DNA of 64,000 bases, taken from contig OU744448.1 of the NCBI GenBank assembly GCA_916610825.1, positions 23,725,032 to 23,789,031 of the forward strand, written 5' to 3'. Made by a program: the position numbers and the translations under genes. Positions 36,255 through 46,954 of this stretch are shown one piece after another. The stretch comes from Haliclystus octoradiatus (lineage: Eukaryota > Cnidaria > Staurozoa > Stauromedusae > Haliclystidae). Positions within the stretch are counted from its first letter, which is position 1; the number at the start of each line of letters is the position of its first letter. The notes beneath the pieces are model-generated. The model ran no database searches and was not told the origin of the DNA. It worked only from the letters and a program-made list of their open reading frames with translations.

Positions 36255-36376
36255 GTGCGTTTAGTAGCCGGGTGCCCCTCCTGATGCCACGACCTATAGT
36301 GATCCGGCCAGGGATTGAACCCGATACCCTGTGAGCCGTGATCCAACGCTCTAGCCACTACATCAACGCCGCTTCT
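36255..36376 (-). mobile_element. tRNA-derived SINE
   Basis: On the minus strand, GTAGTGGCTAGAGCGTTGG carries an A box and GGGTTCAATCCCTGG a B box, the pol III promoter of a tRNA head. Then comes GGTCGTGGCATCAGGAGGG and GCACCCGGCTAC. The GGCATCAGGAAGGGCATCC-like block is, from memory, a conserved central domain in several animal SINE families. It abuts the GIY-YIG relic at 36410. The tail is not clearly defined. Confidence 0.65.
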
Positions 36377-36409
36377 AAATAACTAAATAAAATATTAGCA
36401 TGTCATAAA

Positions 36410-36781
36410 TCAAACAATCCTTTTTATAGATTGACATTTTCTAACAATTTTAAAACAATTAGAAATTGACTCTTTTACTGAGATACCATGACTTTTCAGA
36501 TGTTTGCCAATATTGGAATAGCGATGGTCGTCTATGCGTTCGTGTAGGTGGCGTACTGTATATTCTACATAATCTGAATCACACAGATCACATTTAAAAT
36601 GATAGATGACACAATGCTGGTTAACAATGGATGGCTTTGTTTCAGTTGTCCTGAGTTCATCGATTAGCTTGCTGCTTATAAAAACGGGTCTAAAAATTAA
36701 ATTTATCTTGCTGTTTGAAAGTAGCTCCTGCTTAACGCGGTCTGCAGATTTTTGGTAAAGGTAAAATAATTTTGACTTCAT
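36410..36781 (-). pseudogene. GIY-YIG endonuclease relic of a Penelope-like element (type 2)
   Basis: 123 residues ending at a natural-looking stop. CVIYHFKCDLCDSDYVEYTV then RHLHERIDDH and IGKHLKSHG match the pattern of Penelope-type GIY-YIG domains: VVY..KC..C...YVG.T.RHL..RI.EH. Tyr and Arg are kept, but the usual Gly before the second Tyr-Thr is Glu here. It belongs to a different family from the 33.9-kb relic. It lacks the reverse transcriptase and is probably 5'-truncated. Confidence 0.65.
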
Positions 36782-37634
36782 TATATCCCCTCAACTTATT
36801 TACACGATAGCTAAAACATGAAAAATCAAAACAGATTAAAAAACTATTCAAAAGAGGATATTTTGATTGTTTAAAAATTGTATTTAATAGATCAGCCTAA
36901 TGCTATATATGCATCATACAATCATACAAACAATGGGTATGATTAAGACCAAGTTAGGGGTATTTAACGGAGTCTGAAAATTGCGTACATGCATATTTTT
37001 CACATAAACTTAGATAAATGTTGACATTTTACCGCGATTCCAAAAAGGAGATTAAGGCCGTGCAATATTTGCGCAATACCCTATCGTTACGCGTAACGCT
37101 ACAGTATGATTCTAGACTGCATGGACATTTGATCTGATATTTTGATCTGATATGTTGAAAATATGGCACTCTGCTGCAAGTGCAGTGAATGATGATTGAT
37201 GGATGATGATTATATAATGATATTGTACAACTTATCAAGCTGCATTTGAGTGTAAATTAGATCATCACAGCCTTCTCAATTTTCTTCATAATTTATTTAA
37301 AGTTTGAGTGATTACAAAATGGATAACATATAACTCACTAGTGTAGGACCCTATAATAGTAGGAAAAATGATAATTTCAAATCATTTTGAAGACTTCTAT
37401 TCTACTGTCACGTAAAATATATGTCTTAAAAATCATCTACTGTATTCAATTAATTTCATGGGAGGTACATCCCAATTCTTTGCAAATACAAGACTAACGA
37501 TTTATATTATAACTGAATAAAGCCATAAACTTTTATCATTTGTATCTTATTACATACAGCATTTCATGTCTTCATAGCAATATTTTTTGGGAAATGAAGG
37601 CTATACTGGTGATATTCAAGTGAATACTCAATTA
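36782..37634. other. Intronic sequence, nothing recognised
   Basis: AT-rich with short irregular frames only. Confidence 0.4.
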
Positions 37635-38091
37635 TAGACCGAGCACCACAGAACTAAAACGGCAGGTTTCTCCGGGCAACTTGAAAATCACATAAAAGTG
37701 TTCATAAGAATATGCTGAACAATTTCCTATTCCTTGTTTTAATTAAATTCTATTGCAAACCCTTCAAAAATCCTATTTATATTTCAAGATTCATGGTCAG
37801 AGCCCTCTTATCATTATGAGAAAATGCTGGATGTGAGCTTCATGGTTTTTGATTCTTTTGTTCTCCCAAGATTTTGCGAATTCATAGAAGCATGACGAAA
37901 ACACAAAATGTATGAATTAAGAGGGCTCTGACCGTAAAATGATTTATAAACACATCTCTGGTGAGCTCCACAATAAAATTCGACCAAAACAAAGAATAAG
38001 TAATTGTTCAGCATATTTTTATGAACACTTTTATGTGATTTTCAAGTTGCCTGGAGAAACCTGCCGTTCTAGTTCTGTGGCGCTCGGTCTA
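37635..38091. mobile_element. Fold-back element with ~175-bp inverted arms
   Basis: The left arm (37635-37812, starting TAGACCGAGCACCACAGAAC) is repeated as an inverted copy in the right arm (about 37914-38091, ending GCTCGGTCTA). About 100 bp lies between the arms. Both ends are flanked by TTA, a possible 2-3 bp target duplication. The left arm carries an extra AAATCC-type segment, so the arms are not identical. The predicted transcript would be a long hairpin. Confidence 0.85.
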
Positions 38092-38729
38092 TTACTGTTC
38101 ATTGACTTCAGTCGATGTGCCACTCACAGAAGAAGGCTCTGAAGCTAGTTGCTAGTTTATTGGCTCTGTTACGCAATATATGTACTCTATAAGCATATTT
38201 ACCAGAAAATTTTTTATATTTTATATGTAACATAATGCATATATATCAGAAATGTAAGTTTGACAGTTGATAAATCCAAAGCTTTGCTCATTCGCTTCCT
38301 GCTTCCAAGTTAAAATAAAGCTAAATGCTGAGTTAAAACACATATATTATCTAAATGTTTCTGAGGAAGATTCTCGATAGAATAATAATTTATAATTGAC
38401 AAAATCATACTTATCCGTTTTGCAAGGCGTCATTGCAAATTTAGAAGCACAGTTCGATTGGAGTCGCGGCACTCGTTTGGTCGTTAATACTCACTAGGTT
38501 CTTCAATTTATCATTATTTTGAATATAACCATATTTAAGATATAATTTATTATTGCTCAATGACTGATTTGGTAATAATATCGAAATATATCACATCTTG
38601 AACAAATGGTGTTAAAGAATTGATGTAAACTTATCAACTTATCTTTTGCTTCAATATCCTCATCAACGATCAACGATCAGCGATGTAAACAATCGATAGG
38701 TAAGCACAGATATTTTGAATTTGCTAGAG

Positions 38730-39770
38730 ATGGGAAAGAAACGGGCCAAACAGAGTACCAGTGACAATGAAGGCTTAGAATGTAAATGCAATGATAAACT
38801 GAAGGAATCGATCAATGAAATGAGGGAAGAAATATCTGAATTAAAAGAAATTATTTCTAAATTTATCGACCGGGAAAAGTTGCCATGTCAACCAAATTCT
38901 TGGTCACAGGTAGTGGCTACAGCCCCTAACAATGCATTAATTGTCAATAGAACAATTAATGGAACAACAAAAAACTGCACAAAGCTTCTTTCAGATGAAC
39001 CTTCTGAAAAAATAATAGAAAAACTAAAGAAAAGTAAAATTAATGTTAAAGGATCAATAATTACAACAAAAGGGAAAACAACCTCGATCGAAGTGCCGAA
39101 TGAAAAGCTAGCCAGTATAAAATCATCCTTAAGTAAAGGTAAAATTACCTACAAAGAAATAAAAAAAAGGGACCCAGTCGCAATTATTCCAAATGTTCCG
39201 AAATGGATGACATCTAAAGCTATCCATGATTCACTGCTTGCTGACAATCCAGACATTTTTGAGAGTCAAAATGACATTATTAATTTATATCTGTTTCCAA
39301 CAAAAGAGAATGCTCTTGATCAAAGAGTATCCTTACGACTAGCATCCAAAGCATTCTCTAAGCTTGCCGAGAACAACATGTGGCTAAGACTTGATTCAAT
39401 ACTAAATGTATGCGCCTATCCAGATCTGAAGCCGATCCGATGTTTTCATTGTGGCCGTCTTGGTCACAGTACAAAGAATTGTGAAATGATTGACGAAGAG
39501 TCAATTTGCTTTGATTGTGGTGATCAACATCCACTAGACAGGAAAAAGAAATGCAGCAGGAAAGAAAGAAAATGTGCCGCATGCTGCAAATCGAAGGCAT
39601 TCCAATGCAAAGCAACATCGCATCACACCTTCGATGGCAGTTGCCCACTACTACTCTTACACATAAAACGCAACATCGGAAATACAACTTTCACAAGCGC
39701 CACTTATGGAATCATCGAAAAACAACTTCAGCATATGACCCAAACAAAATACCGCAATGCCCATCAATAA
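38730..39770 (+). CDS. Retrotransposon ORF1: gag-like RNA-binding protein
   Basis: About 346 residues from the ATG at 38730 (an upstream TTG adds five codons). The N-terminal ~50 residues are charged and helical. The C-terminal third has zinc knuckles: CFHCGRLGHSTKNC is a classical C-x2-C-x4-H-x4-C, and further CFDCGDQH and CAACC clusters follow. This is the ORF1 type of Jockey/I-like elements, which binds element RNA and helps form the ribonucleoprotein. Its stop TAA overlaps the ATG of ORF2 by 14 nt, suggesting coupled translation of the two proteins. It is intact. Confidence 0.85.
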   Translation: MGKKRAKQSTSDNEGLECKCNDKLKESINEMREEISELKEIISKFIDREKLPCQPNSWSQVVATAPNNALIVNRTINGTTKNCTKLLSDEPSEKIIEKLKKSKINVKGSIITTKGKTTSIEVPNEKLASIKSSLSKGKITYKEIKKRDPVAIIPNVPKWMTSKAIHDSLLADNPDIFESQNDIINLYLFPTKENALDQRVSLRLASKAFSKLAENNMWLRLDSILNVCAYPDLKPIRCFHCGRLGHSTKNCEMIDEESICFDCGDQHPLDRKKKCSRKERKCAACCKSKAFQCKATSHHTFDGSCPLLLLHIKRNIGNTTFTSATYGIIEKQLQHMTQTKYRNAHQ

Positions 39771-42700
39771 TCAACAATTCCGAATATCAACTGGATTATT
39801 TAACTCATCCATCCGTAAATATCAAGTAACTACGACTAACACGAAAACAAAACTTTATAAAATATTGAAGCATATCGTATTATCCACCATAAACAATTTG
39901 TATGTCACAATAACTACATCATTCACTACTGTACTCAAATGTTTTTCACAGATCAACCAATACTTTATAACACTTATCTATCTAATAATGCTCTGCTGTG
40001 GTGATATACATCCCAACCCTGGACCAATTCATAATATTAACATCGTCAGCTGGAACTGCAACAGTCTAAGGGGGAAGCAGCACGAAATCGACCACCTCAC
40101 TAATAAATTATCACCGAATATCATTGCCCTATGTGAAACCAAATTAAACACTAATATCAGCAATAAGCAAATAGACTTAGATGGATTCACTCTACATAGG
40201 AAAGACCGTCCCAACAGCACTGCTGGAGGTGGACTTGTATTCTACATCAACGACAACATCGCTTGCAGAAGAAAACCTCAATGGGAAAATAACGAAATTG
40301 AGATGATGGCATTCGATATTAAATTTGGCTTAAAAAAGGTGTCAATAATATTAACATACCGGCCACCAAATTTTGCACTGAAAAAGTATTTTGACTGTCT
40401 GAATAGTATTATGGAAACATTACTTAGATCAAGATCTGAGGTAGTATTGCTAGGTGATTTGAATTGCGATATTAGCAAAAAAGTGAATAACACTCCTGGA
40501 CAATCCCTTCAAGAATTTATTGATAACTACGCTCTCATCAATCTGATCAATGGACCAACCAGACCATCATCAGGGACATCACTTGATGTCATACTCGTAT
40601 CGCATCCAAGACACTTTGTTGCTAGTAACATCATCGCAACTGGAGCTTCCGACCACAGTATCTGCATGACAACATACAAAACTAAATGCCTACGCACACA
40701 GCCAAGATTAATAACTTACAGAAAAACGAAAAATACAAACTTTACTTCACTCAATAATGATCTCTGTGGGATACAATGGGAACGTATGTACACTAATGAT
40801 AACGGTGAGCTACTGTCAGCCGATGATGTATGGAACAGATGGTTCTTTGAAGTTAACTCAGTCATAGAGAAACATTCACCATTGACATCTAAACTTATCA
40901 AGGCACAAAGACCACCATGGATTACAGCTAAAATCGACGAAGCTATCAGACTCAGAGATCACTTATCGAAGTTACCACGAAATGAAGAAAATATCCGCCG
41001 CTTCCACACTCAACGGAATCTAGTCACAAAACTTAAACGACACAGCCTCCAACAATATCTCGAAACATCTTCAAAGACTGAACCCTCAAAATTTCACTGT
41101 AACCTACAAAAAATCACTGGTATTGGGAAAAACAAATCTGCTAATGTAGCTAATTTATTGGAAAACAACTGCTTAATAACCTCCGCTAAAGAAAAAGCAC
41201 AAATAATAGGAAGATATTTTAAAAATTGTATACCACCTACTCCAAACTGGACTGCCGACTATCTCAAAAATCACCCAAGCATACATCAAATCATGAATCG
41301 CTCCTGCACTTCCTTCTGTTTTAAATACACATCAGACAATGAAGTAAATAACATTATCAAAAGATTCAGAACTAAAAAGGCAACTGGGGCCGATAACATA
41401 TCCGTAAGCTTCCTCAAAACTATCCTACCTAGCCTCACCTCTCCTATTACCGATCTATTCAATCACTTAATAACAATAAATGAAATACCAAAAGCCTGGA
41501 AACATGGCATAGTCTCACCAATATACAAAAAAAACGATCCATCAAATAAAGAAAATTATCGACCAATTACCATCCTCACTCATATCTCCAAAGCATTCGA
41601 GAAAATCTTAGCAAATCAACTCCAAAATCACTTTAAACCAATTTTCCCACCTGATATGTTTGGATTTGTACATAGTCACTGTGCTGAAATGGCCCTCATG
41701 AAACTCACACAAGATTGTAGAACAGCCATCAACAAAAAACAAACTACTGCAATCGTCTCCCTCGATCTCTCCAAGGCATTTGATATGGTACACCATAAAC
41801 TTCTGATGGAAAAATTGAGAGCTTACGGTGTAAATCCATCAAGTTGTAACTTAATCAACAATTACCTAAGTGGAAGAACACAATCTATCAGAGTTGAAAG
41901 TCAGACTTCCTCGCCCTTCTCCTGCCCTCGGGGAGTCCCACAAGGATCGATAATATCACCACTACTATTTAATATCTACGTAGCAGACTTTTCATTTCTT
42001 CCAATAACCTCTTCCATCATACGATACGCAGATGATACAACGCTATACTATTCCTCCAACCACAAAAACACTGCTGTCCAACACCTCAACAAAGACTTGG
42101 AAAAGGTGCACCAATGGTTCCAGCTGAATTGTCTAAAACTGAACCCCTCAAAAACTCAATGCCTACTAATCACTCACATTCCAGAGCCCGACATTCACGT
42201 TACGAGCGCAAATCTTCTAAGTACTAATCAAATACATAACAAAGACATTACAATCGATGATGTAACCTTACCTTGGCTCAATATAATAAAGATACTCGGT
42301 ACTCACATTGACAGTAGATTAAACATGAGATGTCATCTTCGCAATTGCATCAGAAAAGCCAATCTCTCCCTATACCAAATCAAACAGGTTAAAAAATCCC
42401 TAAACCCACACCTTGCCAATACACTTTACAAGACATACATCCGTCCTCACCTAGAACATTGTAGCCTACTTCTTCTTGGAATTAATCAAACGGATAGACT
42501 AAAATTAGAAAGAATTCAAGAAAAATCACTAAAACACCTAACACGACCCAATACTGGTAAAGAATATCGTCTTCCATCTCTACACGTCAGAAGAATAGTA
42601 AAATTAACCAATTTGATCCACAAAACACTCATAACAGAAACTCCAAAACTTTTACACTCCCTCTTCAAGATATCCAACAGTAAATATACGTCATCTTGCC

Positions 42701-42903
42701 GTCCAAACAAACTCATCCCACCCATTTGCAGAACAACCCTGATGAAATGGTCGATTGTAGCAGTAGGTACTAGAGTTTGGAACTTTATCCCGGAAGTAAT
42801 ACGTGGGGAAGCAATAAGAACATTCAAAGAGTCAACTCTTGCGTATTTGACATCCCTGGAATGGAAAATAAATTATTGGTTTATGTCAATCAGCTGTCGA
42901 TAG
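39757..42903 (+). CDS. Retrotransposon ORF2: endonuclease and reverse transcriptase
   Basis: 1048 residues. The first ~90 contain a hydrophobic stretch (about 70-80) and a 2A-like motif ending at Pro-90. The APE-type endonuclease follows (about 94-310: IVSWNCNSLRG, ALCETKL, GDLNCD, ASDHSICM). The reverse transcriptase lies at about 545-800: KKATGADNIS, NYRPITILTH, SLDLSKAFD, GVPQGSIISPLLF and the catalytic YADD. A C-terminal region without RNase H extends to the stop. The protein nicks target DNA and primes cDNA synthesis on it. The frame is fully open. The truncated sister differs by about five residues over the last ~390. Confidence 0.92.
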   Translation: MPINNQQFRISTGLFNSSIRKYQVTTTNTKTKLYKILKHIVLSTINNLYVTITTSFTTVLKCFSQINQYFITLIYLIMLCCGDIHPNPGPIHNINIVSWNCNSLRGKQHEIDHLTNKLSPNIIALCETKLNTNISNKQIDLDGFTLHRKDRPNSTAGGGLVFYINDNIACRRKPQWENNEIEMMAFDIKFGLKKVSIILTYRPPNFALKKYFDCLNSIMETLLRSRSEVVLLGDLNCDISKKVNNTPGQSLQEFIDNYALINLINGPTRPSSGTSLDVILVSHPRHFVASNIIATGASDHSICMTTYKTKCLRTQPRLITYRKTKNTNFTSLNNDLCGIQWERMYTNDNGELLSADDVWNRWFFEVNSVIEKHSPLTSKLIKAQRPPWITAKIDEAIRLRDHLSKLPRNEENIRRFHTQRNLVTKLKRHSLQQYLETSSKTEPSKFHCNLQKITGIGKNKSANVANLLENNCLITSAKEKAQIIGRYFKNCIPPTPNWTADYLKNHPSIHQIMNRSCTSFCFKYTSDNEVNNIIKRFRTKKATGADNISVSFLKTILPSLTSPITDLFNHLITINEIPKAWKHGIVSPIYKKNDPSNKENYRPITILTHISKAFEKILANQLQNHFKPIFPPDMFGFVHSHCAEMALMKLTQDCRTAINKKQTTAIVSLDLSKAFDMVHHKLLMEKLRAYGVNPSSCNLINNYLSGRTQSIRVESQTSSPFSCPRGVPQGSIISPLLFNIYVADFSFLPITSSIIRYADDTTLYYSSNHKNTAVQHLNKDLEKVHQWFQLNCLKLNPSKTQCLLITHIPEPDIHVTSANLLSTNQIHNKDITIDDVTLPWLNIIKILGTHIDSRLNMRCHLRNCIRKANLSLYQIKQVKKSLNPHLANTLYKTYIRPHLEHCSLLLLGINQTDRLKLERIQEKSLKHLTRPNTGKEYRLPSLHVRRIVKLTNLIHKTLITETPKLLHSLFKISNSKYTSSCRPNKLIPPICRTTLMKWSIVAVGTRVWNFIPEVIRGEAIRTFKESTLAYLTSLEWKINYWFMSISCR
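39997..40026 (+). other. 2A-like ribosome-skipping motif in ORF2
   Basis: Residues 81-90 read CGDIHPNPGP, directly after the hydrophobic FITLIYLIMLC. Canonical 2A peptides end D-(V/I)-E-x-N-P-G-P and make the ribosome skip the Gly-Pro bond. Here NPGP and the Asp-Ile are kept and Glu is replaced by His. It sits just before the endonuclease, where 2A-like sequences are known in other non-LTR elements. Skipping would release a short leader and an endonuclease-RT protein starting with Pro. Activity of the His variant is unproven. Confidence 0.7.
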
Positions 42904-43220
42904 TTAGATTATAATGTTATATCTATCAAAAACACTAGCATTTTCCTCATAAATATAATACAATTAGCATAATTATGGAACTTGTCTCGTTCAAAAAATG
43001 AAAAAAATAAAAATAAAAATAAAAAAAATAAAAAAAATAATAAAATAATAAAATAATAATAAAAATTATATTATATTATTAATACTATTATTCTTGTCAT
43101 TATTTCTACTAATTTACAATATTATAATTAATAACTTACTTTTAAATTCGTATCAATGTATAAACGAGCATTTGCTCATTTTGGTTACGAATCGAAATAA
43201 AATTATACACACACACACAC

Positions 43221-43727
43221 AGTCGAAATCACCATTGTGACCACTCGACTTCAGGGCTGTCTCGTATCGGTGCTTGGATTTGTCGAATAGGTGTTTGTTG
43301 CTCAAAAGGTCAGCTAGTCGTTGATTGATTGCTGTTGGTATATGTAATGCAGATGGTTAGACTTGGTGTTACAGTGTACATCCTGGATATTGATAGAGAA
43401 AATGTTTCCATTCATACATGTTCGTATTGTGTTTTGCTTTGCGCGATCACTACCCCTCCAAAAATTCAATCACAAGTGACGATTTTGTGTCTCACTCTCT
43501 TTTCACCATCAAGAACCCGTTTACTTTTCATAAGAGTGTTTAGACCGGAAAAAACACTTGGCGTGTTTTTCTCTCTAATTATAATACTGATGATCCAAAT
43601 GACAATCTGTTCAGCTCAATATGCACATATATTTTTATCAATATTTGAGGTCCAACAGAAGAGATATAAGTCAAAATAATACAAATTTGAGTTTTTTCGA
43701 GCGGTTACACCTCTTTACGGATAAGCT
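43221..43727. other. Intronic sequence, nothing recognised
   Basis: Flank between the non-LTR element and the hAT element. The open frame at 43329-43679 has no recognisable domain. Confidence 0.4.
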
Positions 43728-43735
43728 CTGATAGG
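43728..43735. repeat. hAT target-site duplication CTGATAGG, left
   Basis: Eight bases repeated exactly at 46912-46919, the length typical of hAT insertion. Confidence 0.95.
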
Positions 43736-46700
43736 CAGGGGCGCAATTAGGGGGTGTCTACCCCCCCATTTTTAATTATTGGCCAAAAGTTGGTCACTGT
43801 CGGTCCTACGATAACTTTGAAAAGAATGAGCGAAGAACAGAAAGTAGTTTTGAGGGATCTTCATATTAAACTTTACTTTCAAGTAGGGCGTTCCAGACAT
43901 TCTAGTGAATAAAGTACGCAGTTCAGAATAATAGATATGTGAATAGATAGAAATTTCAATAATCAGCTTATATGAATTCATGGCTATCGATACATTTCCG
44001 TCGTTAATTGGTTTTACTTTCCGTCATTTGTCTAAGAATTGTTAGCATATCTAACAAACCATTGACAAGACACACCGCCTATGAAATGAATGATGAATAA
44101 TGTGATATTTGTGTGAAGACTGCTCAGTTCACGTGATTTTATATATTACAGTTGAAGTAATAATGTGACTGGACTGCTTACGGTATAATTTAATTTCTTT
44201 TGTATTGTAATATTGTAATTTTTTCGTTTCTTTTGAGACCTTCAGACAAGTACGTGACTCATCTTTAAAACTTTTAGAAAATTCTGAAACATGTCTGCAT
44301 GAATTGCGGAAAACCAAGGAAGTACGGAATCACCAAGTCAGAGCTTTATGTCAGTACATCATGATCCTGGTTTACGTAGAAAAATTAAGAATGATGAAGA
44401 TAGAGATTATGTATTGAGCATGGGTCCATTCAGCCATTAATTCGATCCCTGAAATAATGATGTCGACTCTTCGAAGCAGAGCAGGTTTTGTGATGATTGG
44501 TTTAGAGAATTTCCACATTTGGAATATTCAATCGCAAAGGATGCTGCATATTGTTTCTGCTGTCAGCTGTTTCCTATTGGATTAGGGCATGAACAATCTT
44601 CCGAGGCGTGGGTTAGAGGTGTTCGGAAATGGCACAAAATGATGAAAAGTAAAGGGAAAGTAAAGAAAGGGAAACTCTCGAGCCATTTCGCAAGTGAGAA
44701 TCACAAATCTGCAGTTGAAGCTTTGACCATGTACCAACGACAACATTTACATGTTGACAGTATGTTGAATAAAGGGCTGAGAAAGGAGTACATTGAAATC
44801 TAGTGCGAAAGTGAAAGAAACTGTGAGGCAATAAAGATATTTGTCGATGCGGAACGGCTTCTTGGTCGCCTTCTAGCATTTCGAGGATCTAGTGCACAAA
44901 ACGATATAAACGGAAATTTTCATCAAGTTGTTTATTTGATTGCAGGTCATTGTTCTCTTTTGAAAGGATGGCTGGATGATGATGTAAAACACCCCCAGTG
45001 AGCTGTGTACATGTACTGGGACTCCCAAAATCAATACATTGACCTTCTCCATGAGCAGCTGAAGGAGAGAATTCAATAAGAAGCAAGCAGTGAAAAGTTC
45101 TTTGCCATAATGACCGATACTACACCCGATACATCTCACAGGGACCAATTATCAGCTGTAGTGAGATACGTGTCTGCTGAGGGTGAAATCAAGAAACGTC
45201 TCATTGATGTGTGCATAACAGATGACAAAACAGGAGATGGTGAATCAAAATCAATCATTAAATCCTTGCAAAGTCAGGAATTTGATACTGAAGCAGTTGC
45301 TTTTCAATCTTATGATTACACAGCCCCAATATCCGGTAAAATTAAAGATTGCCATGCAAAGCTGTCTGAATATCTGAAAATAGAAATTCCATACTTCCCA
45401 TGTCTTGCTCATCACATCAACACCACGGTTGAACACAGTTGTGCATCAAGTAATGTTATTTTCAACATGTTTGATACATTGCAATTTGCCTATGCATTTT
45501 TCAGTTCCAGTACAAAAAGATTTGTAATCTTCAAGCAGCAAATGGAGGAAGATGTGAATGCTGAGAGCAACATGCAATTGAGGAATCTTTCTGGTACAAG
45601 ATGGGTTCACATAATTTGAATCTATAAAAGCTGTGTGATCTAGCTATGATGCTAGCATTTCTGCGCTGGATAAGGAAATGGAAGAGGGAGATCGTTCTAC
45701 AGCAAACAAAGCAAAACATTTTTCATTGAAGATTGCTTCCTTTGAATTTATTGTTGCATTAATGTTCTTGCGAAATGTTATTACCAAAACAAAAATACTA
45801 ACTGAACATGTGCAGACAGTTGAGCTTAATGTAACAGATGCGTTGCATTAATAAAAGTTAGTATGGATCACGATGTGGATCCTGATTTAGAGTTTCAAGA
45901 CGCCTACAGCCAAGGAGATACGATGAAAACGCAGCTAACAGTGTTGAATTTACTTTACAAAGCTTTTATCGCACATAATTTTTAAAAGTGCTAGATACCC
46001 AGATCGAAAACTATTTAGATACATTCAAAATTATTGAACATTGTTGTTTGATCTTTAAACCACCGTACAATGATAATGTAAATCGAATCAGGTTAAACAG
46101 CTTCTCAATCTTTTTCCGATTTCCGCAAGACCTAATATTGAATCATTGGAAAGTGAAATTGAAATATTTCGAATTCATAGCAGGATTACCTGACAAGGTG
46201 CAATTTTTTTTAAAGATTATTATAGTTATTGTCTTCAGTACTCGAATGTTTTCTCATTAACGTTGCGTTGTCTGAAGCTATTATTGACAGCACTAATAAC
46301 ATCTGCCCCTAATGAGCGAGCTTTCTCCAAGTTAAATTTAGTAATGACTTTATTAAGAAGTACAACTAGTCAAACGCGTCTCCATGGTCTAATGAGTTTG
46401 GCAACAGAGAGGGACATCGTAGATGCTTTAAATTTGGATGATGTTTCGAAAAAGTGGTCTAAGGCATCAAAGACTGGAGACAGATGAAAATATAATTACT
46501 TCGATTCACATTTCAAAGTAATATATGCAGCATGATTATCATTGACAGAAAAATATATCGTATTCATGTTTGACTCAATAGGTAATGATTCATGTTATTA
46601 TAAATGTATTGAATTTTTCATTTACACATAGTAGTGAATTTATATTAGTGAATTTATTTTGTTAACTTTAAGAGTGATCAGTCCACTGTGCCCATATGGC

Positions 46701-46911
46701 ATATATTAAATTGGATTTATAAAGCATTGAAATCTATTTGTTTTTGTGATTGCTTTCCTAGTAAGTCAGAATATCCACAGTAGGTGCGCCAATGTAGGAA
46801 ACTTTCTTAACAAATGTCGGAAACGTGACACAAAACTATGAGAAATTTCAAAAAAAGATCAGTCCCTTTTCCCAGACACCCCCCTAAGATTAATTTCAAA
46901 TTGCGCCCCTG
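43736..46911 (+). mobile_element. hAT DNA transposon with intact ends and dead transposase
   Basis: This 3176-bp element has perfect 13-bp terminal inverted repeats (CAGGGGCGCAATT at the left, its reverse complement at the right). It is bounded by a perfect 8-bp target duplication (CTGATAGG). The CAGGG start and the 8-bp duplication are hallmarks of hAT elements. C-runs (TACCCCCCC left, ACACCCCCC right) lie just inside the ends. The transposase is broken by stops and frameshifts, so the copy could move only with an enzyme supplied in trans. Confidence 0.95.
44400..46487 (+). pseudogene. hAT transposase with TTF-type finger, disrupted
   Basis: Blocks run in order with intervening stops and shifts. 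A TTF/ZMYM-type zinc finger region comes first (from about 44500: EYSIAKDAAYCFCCQLFPIG, SSHFASENHK). Next is a LLGRLLAFRGSS block (about 44850-44895), then the catalytic domain (45110-45619: MTDTTPDTSHRDQLSAVVRY, FPCLAHHINT, SGTRWV). Last is the C-terminal dimerisation region (46263-46487: SAPNERAFSKLNLVMTLLRS, GLMSLATERD). The layout matches ZMYM1-like/DUF4371 hAT proteins. Stops lie near 44803, 44999, 45077 and 45617, and frame changes follow. It is non-functional. Confidence 0.85.
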
Positions 46912-46919
46912 CTGATAGG
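46912..46919. repeat. hAT target-site duplication CTGATAGG, right
   Basis: Exact copy of 43728-43735. Confidence 0.95.
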
Positions 46920-46954
46920 ATTATTGCTGTGGGTATTCTCTGTGCGCTTTCTTT

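Larger units (their letters stand above)
38450..43220 (+). mobile_element. Full-length APE-type non-LTR retrotransposon
   Basis: Two open frames (38730-39770 and 39757-42903) are followed by a 0.3-kb 3' UTR ending in an (AC)n tail at 43207-43220. ORF1 is gag-like with zinc knuckles. ORF2 has an apurinic-type endonuclease and a reverse transcriptase. The sister copy at 867-2332 confirms the 3' end. The 5' boundary is uncertain (38.40-38.70 kb), since I found no clear target duplication. Clade is not resolved; it belongs to the Jockey/CR1/I-like group. Both frames are open, so the copy may be competent for movement. It is in sense orientation inside the host intron. Confidence 0.85.

Noticed and set aside
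38440-38500. Possible target duplication of the full-length element (AGTTCGATTGG versus AGTCGAAATC after the AC tail)
   Set aside because: The match is too short and imperfect to fix the 5' end.
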